Origin: Geomonas ferrireducens
GTDB lineage: Bacteria; Desulfobacterota; Desulfuromonadia; Geobacterales; Geobacteraceae
NCBI RefSeq assembly: GCF_004917065.1
Contig: NZ_SSYA01000003.1
Span: 828,318 to 892,317, forward strand
Reading direction: 5' to 3'
Length of the DNA: 64,000 nt
Below are positions 27,809 to 36,509 of this stretch, one piece after another. The translations under genes and the position numbers were made by a program. The notes below the pieces were generated by a model. It searched no databases. It was not told the origin of the DNA and was given only the letters and a program-made list of their open reading frames with translations. How positions within the stretch are numbered: the stretch's first letter is position 1; every line of letters starts with the position of its first letter.

Positions 27809-29719
27809 ATGCCAAGGATAAATTCGCCAGCGGAATTGGAAGAGTTCAGGAGGAGCATCCTGTCCAAGCGTAGCGACGACAGGCCCTGCATCACCCTCTG
27901 CTCCGGCAGCGCCTGCCACGCAACCGGAAGTGAGAAGGTGGCGGCCGCCATCGTTGCAGAACTTGAGAACCACGGGCTCACCGACCAGGTCGAGATCAGA
28001 AGGACCGGCTGCCACGGCTTCTGCGAGCAGGGTCCCATCGTGGTCATCTACCCGGAGGGGATCTGCTACCTGAAGGTCAAGCCGGAGGATGTCTGCGAGA
28101 TCATCTCCCACACCTTCAAGGAGAAGAAGCTCGTCGAAAGGCTCCTCTACGTCGACCCGACCACCGGGGACAAGTCGAGCTACGAGCACGACATCCCCTT
28201 CTACAAGAACCAGCAGCGCCTCATCCTCGGGCTGAACCGCAAGATCGACCCGAAGAGCCTCGAGGACTACCTGGCCGTAGGCGGCTACAAGGCGCTCACC
28301 AAGGCGCTCTTCGAGATGAGCCCCGACGAGGTGATCGGCGAGGTGAAAGCGGCGAAGCTGAGGGGCCGCGGCGGCGCGGGCTTCCCCTCAGGGATGAAAT
28401 GGGAGTTCGCCAGGAAGGCGCCGGGAGACCAGAAGTACGTCGTGGTCAACTGCGACGAGGGCGACCCGGGGGCCTACATGGACCGCTCCCTCATGGAAGG
28501 AAACCCCTTCACCGTCCTCGAAGGGCTGATGATCGGGGCCTACGCCATCGGCGCGACCGAGGGTTACATCTACGTCCGCCAGGAATACCCGCTCGCCGTC
28601 GACAACCTCTCCGTCGCGATGAAAGAGGCGGAGCGGCGCGGGCTTTTAGGCAAGAACATCATGGGCTCGGGCTTCGACTTCACCGTCAAGGTTCACCGCG
28701 GCGCAGGCGCCTTCATCTGCGGCGAGGAAACCTCGCTCCTCGCCTCGCTGGAAGGAAAGCCTGGCGAGCCGAAGTCGAGGCCTCCGTTTCCGGCCAATAA
28801 GGGTCTTTGGGGCAAGCCAACCAACATCAACAACGTGGAGACCTGGGCCAACATCCCGGTGATCATCAACGAGGGGGCGGAGTACTTCTCCTCGGTCGGC
28901 ACCGAGAGCAGCAAGGGGACCAAGATCTTCTCGCTGGTCGGCAAGGTGAACAACACAGGCCTCGTCGAGGTGCCGATGGGGATACCGCTGAGAGACATCA
29001 TCTACAAGATCGGCGGCGGCGTCCCGAAAGGCAAGAAATTCAAGGCGGTGCAGACCGGCGGCCCGTCCGGCGGCTGCATCCCCGAGGCGTACCTCGACGT
29101 CAAGGTGGACTTTGACGAGCTGATGAAGATGGGCGCCATGATGGGCTCGGGCGGCATGATCGTCATGGACGAGGACACCTGCCTCGTCGACATCGCCCGC
29201 TACTTCCTCGAATTCCTGAGCGACGAATCGTGCGGCAAGTGCGTTCCGTGCCGCGAGGGGATCAGGCAGATGCTCAAGGTGATGACCGACATCACCCAGG
29301 GAAGAGGGAAGGAAGGGGACATCGAGCTCCTCGAGAACATGGCGATGGCGACCCAGGGCGCCGCCCTCTGCGCACTCGGCAAGACCGCCCCGAACCCGGT
29401 TCTCTCCACCCTCAAGTACTTCCGCGAGGAGTACGAGGCCCACATCAAGGAGAAGCGTTGCCCGGCCCTTTCCTGCAAGGAGCTGATCGCCTTCCACATC
29501 GATCCCGAGAGGTGCAAGGGGTGTGGCAGTTGCCTGCGGAAGTGCCCGGCCAACGCCATCGAGGGGGGCAAGAAGACGATCCACGTCATCGACCAGGAGA
29601 AGTGCACCAAGTGCGGCACCTGCATCGAGGCCTGTCCGGCGGCCTTCCAGGCCATCGACAAGCTCTCCGGCGTGCCCGTCCCGGCCCCGGTCCCGCAGGA
29701 AAAACGGGCCTTGGCTTAG
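27809..29719 (+). CDS. bamH: Benzoyl-CoA reductase complex, NuoF-like flavoprotein
   Basis: This 636-aa NuoF/HndC-type subunit has an N-terminal [2Fe-2S] thioredoxin-like domain ('CSGSACHATGSEKV' and 'TGCHGFCEQGPIV'). The FMN/NADH binding core follows, 'KLRGRGGAGFPSGMKWEF' near residue 190 and 'VNCDEGDPGAYMDR' near 215, then the N3-type cluster motif 'ESCGKCVPCREG' near 475. Two C-terminal [4Fe-4S] sites are 'CKGCGSCLRKCPA' and 'CTKCGTCIEACPA'. It probably oxidises or reduces a pyridine nucleotide for the bifurcating complex. It starts 9 bp after bamG. Confidence 0.93.
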   Translation: MPRINSPAELEEFRRSILSKRSDDRPCITLCSGSACHATGSEKVAAAIVAELENHGLTDQVEIRRTGCHGFCEQGPIVVIYPEGICYLKVKPEDVCEIISHTFKEKKLVERLLYVDPTTGDKSSYEHDIPFYKNQQRLILGLNRKIDPKSLEDYLAVGGYKALTKALFEMSPDEVIGEVKAAKLRGRGGAGFPSGMKWEFARKAPGDQKYVVVNCDEGDPGAYMDRSLMEGNPFTVLEGLMIGAYAIGATEGYIYVRQEYPLAVDNLSVAMKEAERRGLLGKNIMGSGFDFTVKVHRGAGAFICGEETSLLASLEGKPGEPKSRPPFPANKGLWGKPTNINNVETWANIPVIINEGAEYFSSVGTESSKGTKIFSLVGKVNNTGLVEVPMGIPLRDIIYKIGGGVPKGKKFKAVQTGGPSGGCIPEAYLDVKVDFDELMKMGAMMGSGGMIVMDEDTCLVDIARYFLEFLSDESCGKCVPCREGIRQMLKVMTDITQGRGKEGDIELLENMAMATQGAALCALGKTAPNPVLSTLKYFREEYEAHIKEKRCPALSCKELIAFHIDPERCKGCGSCLRKCPANAIEGGKKTIHVIDQEKCTKCGTCIEACPAAFQAIDKLSGVPVPAPVPQEKRALA

Positions 29720-29745
29720 CTTAGGGCTCCTGAAAGGAATACAAA

Positions 29746-30393
29746 ATGAGCGAATTCGTCCTGCAGATTGATGGGAAAGAGGTCACCGCCCGGGAAGGGA
29801 TGACCATCGTAGATGCCGCGAAAACGGCGGGGATAAAGATCCCCACCCTTTGCCACCACGACCAGCTGGAGCCGTACGGCGCCTGCCGGATCTGCACTGT
29901 GGAGGCGGAGGCGAACGGAAGGAACCAGCTGGTCGCCGCCTGCGTCTACCCGGCCGAGAAGGGGATGGTGGTGCAGACCAAGACCGAGAAGCTGGCGAAG
30001 ATCCGCAAGGTGCTCGTGGAGCAGATGATGGCCCACGCCCCCGACGCGCCGCAGCTCCTTGAGCTTGCCGAGGAGTACGGCGCGGACCGGGACCGCTTCG
30101 ACAAGGACCCGTCCTTCTGCATCCTTTGCGGCCTCTGCGTCAGGTACTGCAACGAGGTGAAAAAGAAGAACGCCATCGGCTACATCGATCGCGGACCGCG
30201 CCGTGAGATCAGCTTCATCCCCGACGTTGCCGGGAAGGAGTGCTGGGACTGCAAGGAGTGTTTCCCGCTCTGTCCCACCTCGGCTCTGCAGGCCGCCTAC
30301 GTCCTGACCGAGGCGCTCGCGACGCCGCCCGAGGAGGCGCAGGAGGCGGGTTGCGCCTGCACCAGCGGCTGCTCCGGGGGATGCGGCTCATAA
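29746..30393 (+). CDS. bamI: Benzoyl-CoA reductase complex, NuoG-like iron-sulfur subunit
   Basis: This 215-aa protein has an N-terminal plant-type [2Fe-2S] domain ('CHHDQLEPYGACRICTVEAEANG' region, residues 37-60) and then 'CILCGLCVRYCNEV' near 122 and 'CWDCKECFPLCPTSAL' near 165 for [4Fe-4S] clusters. The last twelve residues are a Cys/Gly/Ser tail (ACTSGCSGGCGS) of unknown purpose, perhaps metal-binding. It is the last gene of the bamB-I operon. A 12-bp inverted repeat (30401-30412/30471-30482) follows the stop. Confidence 0.91.
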   Translation: MSEFVLQIDGKEVTAREGMTIVDAAKTAGIKIPTLCHHDQLEPYGACRICTVEAEANGRNQLVAACVYPAEKGMVVQTKTEKLAKIRKVLVEQMMAHAPDAPQLLELAEEYGADRDRFDKDPSFCILCGLCVRYCNEVKKKNAIGYIDRGPRREISFIPDVAGKECWDCKECFPLCPTSALQAAYVLTEALATPPEEAQEAGCACTSGCSGGCGS

Positions 30394-30783
30394 GTTCTCA
30401 CGTCCCCCGGGGAGGTACGGTGGGTGGAGTTCGTTGGGGTGCGGGTCTTCATCCGGCCTTCGTGCCGCCCCCCCGGGGGACGGGGGATTTAACATGAAAG
30501 GTTCTTTCGGAAACTCCTGGAACTCAAGAGAATGTTTCCTCGAAGCCGAAAGGACGCCCACAGGTCCCCCCCTTTGCGAAGGGGGGACAGAGGGGATTTG
30601 CTTCTAAGCAAAGCGAACCCCAAATCCCCCTAAACCCCCCTTCGCAAAGGGGGACTTGAAGAGCGCCCCCTCCTGATGATGAGGGGACATGGGGGATTTA
30701 GCCGAGCAAGCCCCGGCTCGCAATAAGAGAGTCAACTTACAAAATCCTGGTAAACCAGCAAACCAATAAAAAAGGAGGTCGTC
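30394..30783. repeat. Intergenic region with GC inverted repeat and family A repeats
   Basis: No gene is seen in 390 bp. CGTCCCCCGGGG (30401-30412) pairs with CCCCGGGGGACG (30471-30482). Two family A units in opposite orientation follow: CCCCCCTTTGCGAAGGGGGG with ACAGAGGGGATTTGC (30562-30601) and CAAATCCCCCTAAACCCCCC with TTCGCAAAGGGGGAC (30620-30657). A partial copy lies near 30680. Confidence 0.75.
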
Positions 30784-31941
30784 ATGCGGTTCGGGTTAAC
30801 GGATGAACAAAAGATGATGCAGGATATGGCGAGGGATTTCGCGCAGAAGGAGATCCTTCCCACCCTGAAGGAGGACGAGGTCAACCATACCTTCCGTCCC
30901 GAACTGGTGAAAAAGATGGCCTCCCTCGGGTTCTTCGGCTGTGGTCTTCCCGAGGAGTACGGCGGCAACGGCTGCGGCTTCCTCGAGTCGGTGATCCTCG
31001 CCGAACAGCTCGCCACGGTGAGCGGCTCCTCCAGGCTTCCGCTCAACATGCAGAACATCGGCCCCTCCCTCACCGTCAACAAGTTCGGCACCAAAGAGCA
31101 GAAGGAACGCTTTATCCCCGACTGGGTAAGTGCAGAATCCTTCGGCTTTTTCGCCATCACGGAGCCGAACTCCGGCTCGGACGTCGTGAGCATGGGGACC
31201 ACCGCCATCGACCGCGGCGACCACTGGGAGATCAACGGCCAGAAGATGTGGATCTCCAACGCCCATGTCGGCGATTGGGGCCTGCTATACGCCGTCACCG
31301 ACCGCGCCGCGAAGTACAAGGGGCTCACCTGCTTCATCATCAACCTGAAGGGTAACGAGGGGATCATCACCGCCGCCATCGAGAGCAAGGTGGGGCTCCA
31401 CTGCGCCCCGACCGGCGAGATCTCCTTCAACCAGGCCAAGATCCCCAAGGACTCGGTGCTCGGCGAAGTGGGGCAGGGTTTCCAGATCTGCATGTGGCAG
31501 CTGAACAACACCCGCATCAGCTGTGCGGCCGGTGCTCTCGGCATCGGCGCGGGTGCCATCGAGGCGGCCATCGGCTACGCCAACGAGAGGACCCAGTTCG
31601 GCAAGAAGATCGGTTCCTACCAGATGATCCAGGCCTCCATCGCCGAGATGGTCGCCGAGCACGAGGCGGCAAGGCTTCTCGTCTACCAGGCCGCGTGGCT
31701 CAAGGACCAGGGGCTTCCCAACCAGTACCAGACCTCCATGGCGAAGCTGTTCGCCTCCGAGGCCGCGGTGCACGCGGCGACCGAGACCATGAAGATCTTC
31801 GGCAGCTACGGCTTCTCCACCGAATACCCGGCCGAGCGCTGGCTGCGCGACTCCATGTCGCTTCGAACCGTCGAGGGGACGAGCAACATCCAGAAGACCA
31901 TCATTGCCGGTTTCGCCCTGGGAGACGTGGTCAACCGCTAA
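30784..31941 (+). CDS. Acyl-CoA dehydrogenase, probable non-decarboxylating glutaryl-CoA dehydrogenase
   Basis: This is a 385-aa FAD acyl-CoA dehydrogenase with 'FFAITEPNSGSDV' near residue 120 and the catalytic Glu364 in 'LRTVEGTSNIQK'. By eye, Arg84 (in 'SSRLPLN') lines up with the glutarate-binding Arg of human glutaryl-CoA dehydrogenase. The residue before the catalytic Glu is Val363, where the decarboxylating human enzyme has Tyr. As I recall, that exchange marks glutaconyl-CoA-forming enzymes of anaerobes. The next gene encodes a glutaconyl-CoA decarboxylase alpha subunit, which supports the same reading. The product would be glutaconyl-CoA. A decarboxylating activity or another short acyl-CoA substrate cannot be ruled out. 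The start follows AAAAAAGGAGGTCGTC. Confidence 0.72.
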   Translation: MRFGLTDEQKMMQDMARDFAQKEILPTLKEDEVNHTFRPELVKKMASLGFFGCGLPEEYGGNGCGFLESVILAEQLATVSGSSRLPLNMQNIGPSLTVNKFGTKEQKERFIPDWVSAESFGFFAITEPNSGSDVVSMGTTAIDRGDHWEINGQKMWISNAHVGDWGLLYAVTDRAAKYKGLTCFIINLKGNEGIITAAIESKVGLHCAPTGEISFNQAKIPKDSVLGEVGQGFQICMWQLNNTRISCAAGALGIGAGAIEAAIGYANERTQFGKKIGSYQMIQASIAEMVAEHEAARLLVYQAAWLKDQGLPNQYQTSMAKLFASEAAVHAATETMKIFGSYGFSTEYPAERWLRDSMSLRTVEGTSNIQKTIIAGFALGDVVNR

Positions 31942-31958
31942 ACCACGACGCGCTGAAA

Positions 31959-32046
31959 GTTCCCTCCCCCGGAGGGGGAGGGTTAGGGAGGGGGAAAGCC
32001 TGAAAAACGGGCCCCCCCCCCCCCCCCCCCTCCTGGGGGAGGAGTG
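31959..32046. repeat. Family B repeat with a 19-C homopolymer
   Basis: CCCTCCCCCGGAGGGGGAGGGTTAGGGAGGGGGAA is followed by a run of 19 C (32012-32030) and TCCTGGGGGAGGAG. In the copies at 16583 and 55383 the corresponding arm reads CCCCCCTCCCnGCCTCCCCCC, so the homopolymer looks like a degenerated or expanded version. It lies 44 bp upstream of the decarboxylase gene. Confidence 0.75.
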
Positions 32047-32090
32047 CAGGCACCATACAGCACCTAAATTCAACGAAAAAGGAACCCATC

Positions 32091-33848
32091 ATGGCACGGA
32101 AGCAAACACCACTGCGCCCTTATTTCGAGAAGATGGCCGATATCGGCAAGGCACTGAGCGATGCGGAGGTAAAGCGTTCGCAGGAAAACGTGGAGCTCGT
32201 CAAGGAGCAGGTGGGAGTGCTCACCCGGGAGACCGAGCGCGTGAAAAACGCGGGCATCCCCGCCAAGAAGGTTCATGACCGCGGCGGGATGACCATCTAC
32301 GACCGCCTGGAATACCTCGTTGATGCAGGGACCTGGTCCCCGCTGCACACGCTCTACAACCCGAAGGAGAACGAGGAAGGGTGCACCGGGGTCGTGAACG
32401 GCATCGGGCGCATCGAGGGTAGATGGGCGGTCATCATCGGCTTCGACAACAAGGTGATGGCGGGCGCCTGGATCGCCGGGCAGTCCGAGAACATCCTCAT
32501 GGTCACCGACATGGCCAAGCGCCTGAACGTCCCGCTGGTCTGGCTCACCAACTGTTCCGGAGTGAAACTCATGGAGCAGGAGACGGTGTATGCCGGTCGT
32601 CGCTCGAGCGGCGCTCCCTTCTACCGTCATGCCGACCTGAACCACCTGGGCATCCCGATCCTCAACGGCATCTACGGCACCAATCCGGCCGGTGGAGGCT
32701 ACCAGGGGATCAGCCCGACCATCCTGCTCGCCCATGACGGCGCCAACATCGCGGTAGGCGGCGCGGGCATCGTCGGCGGCATGAACCCCAAAGGGCACAT
32801 CGACGTAGAGGCCGCGCAGGCCCTGATCGACGCCACCCGTAACTTCAAGGCGAAGGACCCGGGGCGCGTCGAGACCCACTTCGACCAGACCGCCTACTTC
32901 CGCGAGGTGCACGACACCGAAACCGGCGTCCTCGACGGCATCAAGGACTACATGCGCATGATGCCCGCATACGACCCGGCGATGTTCCGCGTCGCCGCCC
33001 CCGCACCCCCGAAATTCCCGGTCGAGGATCTCAACATGATCCTCCCCGCCAACCAGAAACGCCCCTACGACGCCATCCAGATCCTCGCGCGCCTCACCGA
33101 CAACAGCGAATTCATGGAATACCGCCCCGACTACGGGCGCGAGGTCTACACCGGCATCGCCAAGGTGGACGGCTTCCCGGTCGCCTTCATCGGCAACCGC
33201 CAGGGGGTCTTCCCGGGGTACCCGGAGTACGCGAAGGGCGCCTACCCGGCGGTGGGGGGTAAGCATTACCGCGAAGGCCTCATCAAGCAGGCTGAGTTCG
33301 TGACGCTCTGCGGTCGCGACAACCTCCCGATCGTCTGGCTCCAGGACACCACCGGCATAGACGTGGGCGACCTCGCCGAGGAAGCCGAACTGCTGGCGCT
33401 GGGACAGTCGCTGGTCTACTCCATCGAGCAGACCGACCTCTCCATGATGTGCGTCGTGCTCAGGAAGGGGACGGCGGCGGCGCACTACATCATGTGCGGC
33501 CCGCAGGCGAACAACAATAACGCTTTCACCTTGGGGACGCCTCTCACCGAGATCTACGTGATGCACGGCGAGACCGCGGCCGCCGCCTCCTACGCGCGCC
33601 GCCTGGTGAAGGAGCAGGATTCCGGCAATGATCTCGCGCCGGTCATCGGGAAGATGAACCAGATGATCCAGGACTACCAGGAAAAGTCGCGTCCGGCCTA
33701 CTGCGCCATCAGCGGGTTTGTCGACGAGATCGTCGAGCTTCCCGAGCTGCGCAGGTACATCCAGGCCTTCACCGGTGCGAACTACCAGAACCCAAAGTCG
33801 ATCACCCCGGTGCACCAGATGCTACTGCCGAGGATCATCAGAGGATAA
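32091..33848 (+). CDS. gcdA: Glutaconyl-CoA decarboxylase, alpha (carboxyltransferase) subunit
   Basis: This 585-aa biotin-dependent carboxyltransferase closely resembles GcdA of Acidaminococcus as I recall it: 'LVDAGTWSPLHTLYNP', 'NCSGVKLMEQETVYAGRRSSGAPFYR', 'GIYGTNPAGGGYQGISPT', 'AVGGAGIVGGMNPKGH' and 'IVWLQDTTGIDVGDLAEEAELL'. It moves the carboxyl group of glutaconyl-CoA to biotin, leaving crotonyl-CoA. The sodium-pumping enzyme also needs a biotin carrier (GcdC) and a membrane beta subunit (GcdB); neither is found as a separate gene nearby. The biotin domains may come from the next gene. The start follows AAAAAGGAACCCATC. Confidence 0.85.
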   Translation: MARKQTPLRPYFEKMADIGKALSDAEVKRSQENVELVKEQVGVLTRETERVKNAGIPAKKVHDRGGMTIYDRLEYLVDAGTWSPLHTLYNPKENEEGCTGVVNGIGRIEGRWAVIIGFDNKVMAGAWIAGQSENILMVTDMAKRLNVPLVWLTNCSGVKLMEQETVYAGRRSSGAPFYRHADLNHLGIPILNGIYGTNPAGGGYQGISPTILLAHDGANIAVGGAGIVGGMNPKGHIDVEAAQALIDATRNFKAKDPGRVETHFDQTAYFREVHDTETGVLDGIKDYMRMMPAYDPAMFRVAAPAPPKFPVEDLNMILPANQKRPYDAIQILARLTDNSEFMEYRPDYGREVYTGIAKVDGFPVAFIGNRQGVFPGYPEYAKGAYPAVGGKHYREGLIKQAEFVTLCGRDNLPIVWLQDTTGIDVGDLAEEAELLALGQSLVYSIEQTDLSMMCVVLRKGTAAAHYIMCGPQANNNNAFTLGTPLTEIYVMHGETAAAASYARRLVKEQDSGNDLAPVIGKMNQMIQDYQEKSRPAYCAISGFVDEIVELPELRRYIQAFTGANYQNPKSITPVHQMLLPRIIRG

Positions 33849-34168
33849 GTCCGGCGGCAAATCAGGAAGGCAAATCCCCTCTGTCCCCCCTTCGCCAAGG
33901 CTACGGGGGGCAGGCTCCCCCTTCGCAAAGGGGGGGACGCGGGGGCTCACGCAGCGCTACGTGGCAATTACACTGCCGCGTGCAGGGGGGCCGAAACTTC
34001 GTACGGGGAGCCAGGGCGTTTTTCCATGAAGCAGTGAGCATGGCCGAACGTTCCCCCCTTTGCGAAGGGGGGACAGGGGGGATTTGCTTTTGAGTCCCTC
34101 AGCTTAAATGCACCTTTATAAACAATCACTTCAGCAGTTTAACTTCACGCATAGTTACGGAGACGAAG
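33849..34168. repeat. Intergenic region with family A repeats
   Basis: No gene is seen in 320 bp. A long-form repeat (33867-33945) reads CAAATCCCCTCTGTCCCCCC, then TTCGCCAAGGCTACGGGGGG, then CAGGCTCCCCCTTCGC. It is followed by CACGCAGCGCTACG, the reverse of the AGCGCTGC word at 7707 and 7796. A short unit, CCCCCCTTTGCGAAGGGGGG with ACAGGGGGGATTTGC, lies at 34050-34088. Confidence 0.75.
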
Positions 34169-36238
34169 ATGGCCAAAACAACGAAACCTTTAGGCATCAC
34201 CGAAGTCGTACTCAGGGACGCACACCAGTCCCTGTTCGCCACCCGCCTGCGCCTGGACGACATGCTTCCCATCGCTGAAAAGCTCGACCGGGTCGGCTAC
34301 TGGTCCATCGAGATGTGGGGTGGCGCCACCTTCGACTCCTGTATCCGCTTCCTGGGCGAGGACCCTTGGGAGCGCCTGCGCGAACTGAAAAAGGCGATGC
34401 CCAACACGCCGCAGCAGATGCTCTTCCGCGGGCAGAACATCCTGGGCTACCGCCATTACGCTGATGACGTGGTCGAGAAGTTCGTCGAGCGTTCCGCGGT
34501 GAACGGCATCGACGTCTTCCGCGTCTTCGACGCCATGAACGACCCGCGCAACCTGGACACCGCCATCAAGGCGGTCATCAAGCAGGGTAAACACGCCCAG
34601 GGGACGCTCTCCTACACGGTGAGCCCGGTGGACACCATCCCCAAATGGGTGGACCTGGCGAGAAAAATCGAGGACATGGGGGCGCACTCGCTCTGCATCA
34701 AGGACATGGCGGGTCTCATGGCCCCCTACGCCGCCTACGACCTCGTCAAGGCGCTCAAGAAGGCGATCAAGATCCCGATCCACATGCAGTGCCACGCCAC
34801 GACCGGCATGTCGACGGCGGCCTACGTGAAGGCGATCGAGGCGGGGGTCGAGAACGTCGACACCTCCATCTCCTCGATGAGCATGACTTACGGCCATTCC
34901 CCCACCGAGACCCTGGCCGCGATCTTCGCCGACACCGACAAGGCGACCGGCCTCGACACGGTACTCCTGCAGGAGATCGCTGACTACTTCACCGTGGTGC
35001 GCAAGAAATACGCGAAGTTCGAAGGCTCCCTCAAGGGGGTCGACGCCCGCATCATCACCGCGCAGGTTCCGGGCGGCATGCTCACCAACATGGAGAGCCA
35101 GCTGAAGGAGCAGAACGCCGGGCACAAGATGGACCTGGTGCTGGCCGAGATCCCGAAGGTCCGCGAGGACCTCGGCATGATCCCGCTCGTTACCCCGACC
35201 TCGCAGATCGTCGGCACCCAAGCGGTCATCAACGTCCTCACCGGCGAGCGCTACAAGTCGATGACCAAGGAGACCGCGGCGGTCCTCAAGGGTGAGTACG
35301 GAGCGACTTCGGCCCCGGTGAACAAGGAGCTGCAGCAGAAAGTTCTGGCGGGCGCCGACCCGATCACCTGCCGCCCGGCCGACCTCCTCAACGCCGAAAT
35401 GGACAAGCTCACCGCCGAGCTGCGCGAGATCTCCAAGGAGAAGCACCTGAAGTTCGGCGACCACGAGGTGGAGGACGTGCTTACCTACGCGCTGTTCCAG
35501 CAGGTTGGCCTCAAGTTCCTGGAGCATCGCGACAACCCCGACATGTTCGAGCCGGTACCGACCGGTGAGGAAGCGGCCCCCAAGAAAGCGGCGGCGGCCG
35601 AGATCACCGGCGGCGACACCTACACCGTCACCGGCGGCGGCCAGACCTTCGTGGTGCAGGTGGCGAAGGCGACCGGTGCGGCAGCAGCCGCGGCAGCGGC
35701 AGCCTCCGCCGTCGGCGGCACGGCGCCGGCAGCGGCCCCGGTCGTGGCATCCGGCAAGACCATCGTTTCCCCGCTGGCAGGGAACGTCTGGAAAATCGAG
35801 TGCGAGCCGGGTCAGCAGGTGCAGGAAGGAGATCTCCTCCTGATCCTCGAAGCGATGAAGATGGAGAACGAGATCTTCGCCGACCGCGACGGTATCGTGG
35901 GCGCCATCCACATCGAGGAAGGGACCGCCGTCGACATCGGCGCCGCCCTGGTCACCATCGTCGGCACCGACGATGCCCAAGCCGCATCGGCCCCCGCAGC
36001 AGCAGCGACCGCAGCCGCCCCCGCCGAAGGAGGAGTAGTGGCGCCCCTGGCAGGCAACGTCTGGAAGATCGAGGTCGAGCAGGGGCAGGCGGTTCAGGCG
36101 GGCGATCTGCTTCTGATCCTGGAAGCGATGAAGATGGAGAACGAGATCTTCGCCGAGAAGGACGGCGTCGTCAGTCAGATCATGATCAAGGAAGGAAACG
36201 CCGTCGACATCGGCCAGCTGCTGCTGACCGTGCAGTAG
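34169..36238 (+). CDS. oadA: Oxaloacetate decarboxylase/pyruvate carboxyltransferase alpha subunit with two tandem biotinyl domains
   Basis: Residues 1 to about 460 form a carboxyltransferase TIM barrel of the OadA/PycB type: '[17 protein letters not shown]', '[22 protein letters not shown]', 'CIKDMAGLM' and '[21 protein letters not shown]' with the metal-binding His-x-His. An Ala/Pro linker then leads to not one but two biotin-carrier domains, with biotinyl Lys564 and Lys655, each within '[11 protein letters not shown]'. The two domains are nearly identical and separated by a second Ala-rich linker, so the second arose by duplication. At 689 aa the protein is about 90 longer than single-carrier homologues. 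No membrane OadB subunit is nearby. The spare carrier might serve GcdA next door. Confidence 0.85.
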   Translation: MAKTTKPLGITEVVLRDAHQSLFATRLRLDDMLPIAEKLDRVGYWSIEMWGGATFDSCIRFLGEDPWERLRELKKAMPNTPQQMLFRGQNILGYRHYADDVVEKFVERSAVNGIDVFRVFDAMNDPRNLDTAIKAVIKQGKHAQGTLSYTVSPVDTIPKWVDLARKIEDMGAHSLCIKDMAGLMAPYAAYDLVKALKKAIKIPIHMQCHATTGMSTAAYVKAIEAGVENVDTSISSMSMTYGHSPTETLAAIFADTDKATGLDTVLLQEIADYFTVVRKKYAKFEGSLKGVDARIITAQVPGGMLTNMESQLKEQNAGHKMDLVLAEIPKVREDLGMIPLVTPTSQIVGTQAVINVLTGERYKSMTKETAAVLKGEYGATSAPVNKELQQKVLAGADPITCRPADLLNAEMDKLTAELREISKEKHLKFGDHEVEDVLTYALFQQVGLKFLEHRDNPDMFEPVPTGEEAAPKKAAAAEITGGDTYTVTGGGQTFVVQVAKATGAAAAAAAAASAVGGTAPAAAPVVASGKTIVSPLAGNVWKIECEPGQQVQEGDLLLILEAMKMENEIFADRDGIVGAIHIEEGTAVDIGAALVTIVGTDDAQAASAPAAAATAAAPAEGGVVAPLAGNVWKIEVEQGQAVQAGDLLLILEAMKMENEIFAEKDGVVSQIMIKEGNAVDIGQLLLTVQ

Positions 36239-36509
36239 TGCGGAGCAAGCCACGCCCATCATGCTGTTGATGGGGGCGTGGCCTACTAGGTGCTGAACAC
36301 GCTCAAGCGTTCCCCCCTTTGCGAAGGGGGAGCCTGTCCCCCGTAGCCTTGGCGAAGGGGGAACAGGGGGGATTTGCTTCTAAACAAACTAACCCCAAAT
36401 CCCCCTAAATCCCCCTTCGCAAAGGGGGACTTTAAAAGCCCCTTCTCAAAAGGGGACTTAAATCACTGAATCCTGTTGTCAATGCCACTTGCCTTGAAAG
36501 GACGCTGCT
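36239..36509. repeat. Intergenic region with family A repeats
   Basis: This gap carries CCCCCCTTTGCGAAGGGGGA joined to GCCTGTCCCCCGTAGCCTTG and GCGAAGGGGGAACAGGGGGG (36310-36374). It then has the inverted unit AAATCCCCCTAAATCCCCCT with TCGCAAAGGGGGAC (36396-36431) and a partial copy (36440-36460). The 'GTAGCCTTGGCGAAGGGGGA' word is the one inserted in the benzoate-CoA ligase gene. Confidence 0.75.

Noticed and set aside
34190-36262. A 690-codon open frame on the minus strand opposite the OadA-like gene, and a similar 734-codon one opposite maeB (36609-38813)
   Set aside because: Both translate to His/Asp/Val/Leu-rich sequence without domains. They are complementary shadows of high-GC coding frames, which here are strongly supported by conserved motifs.
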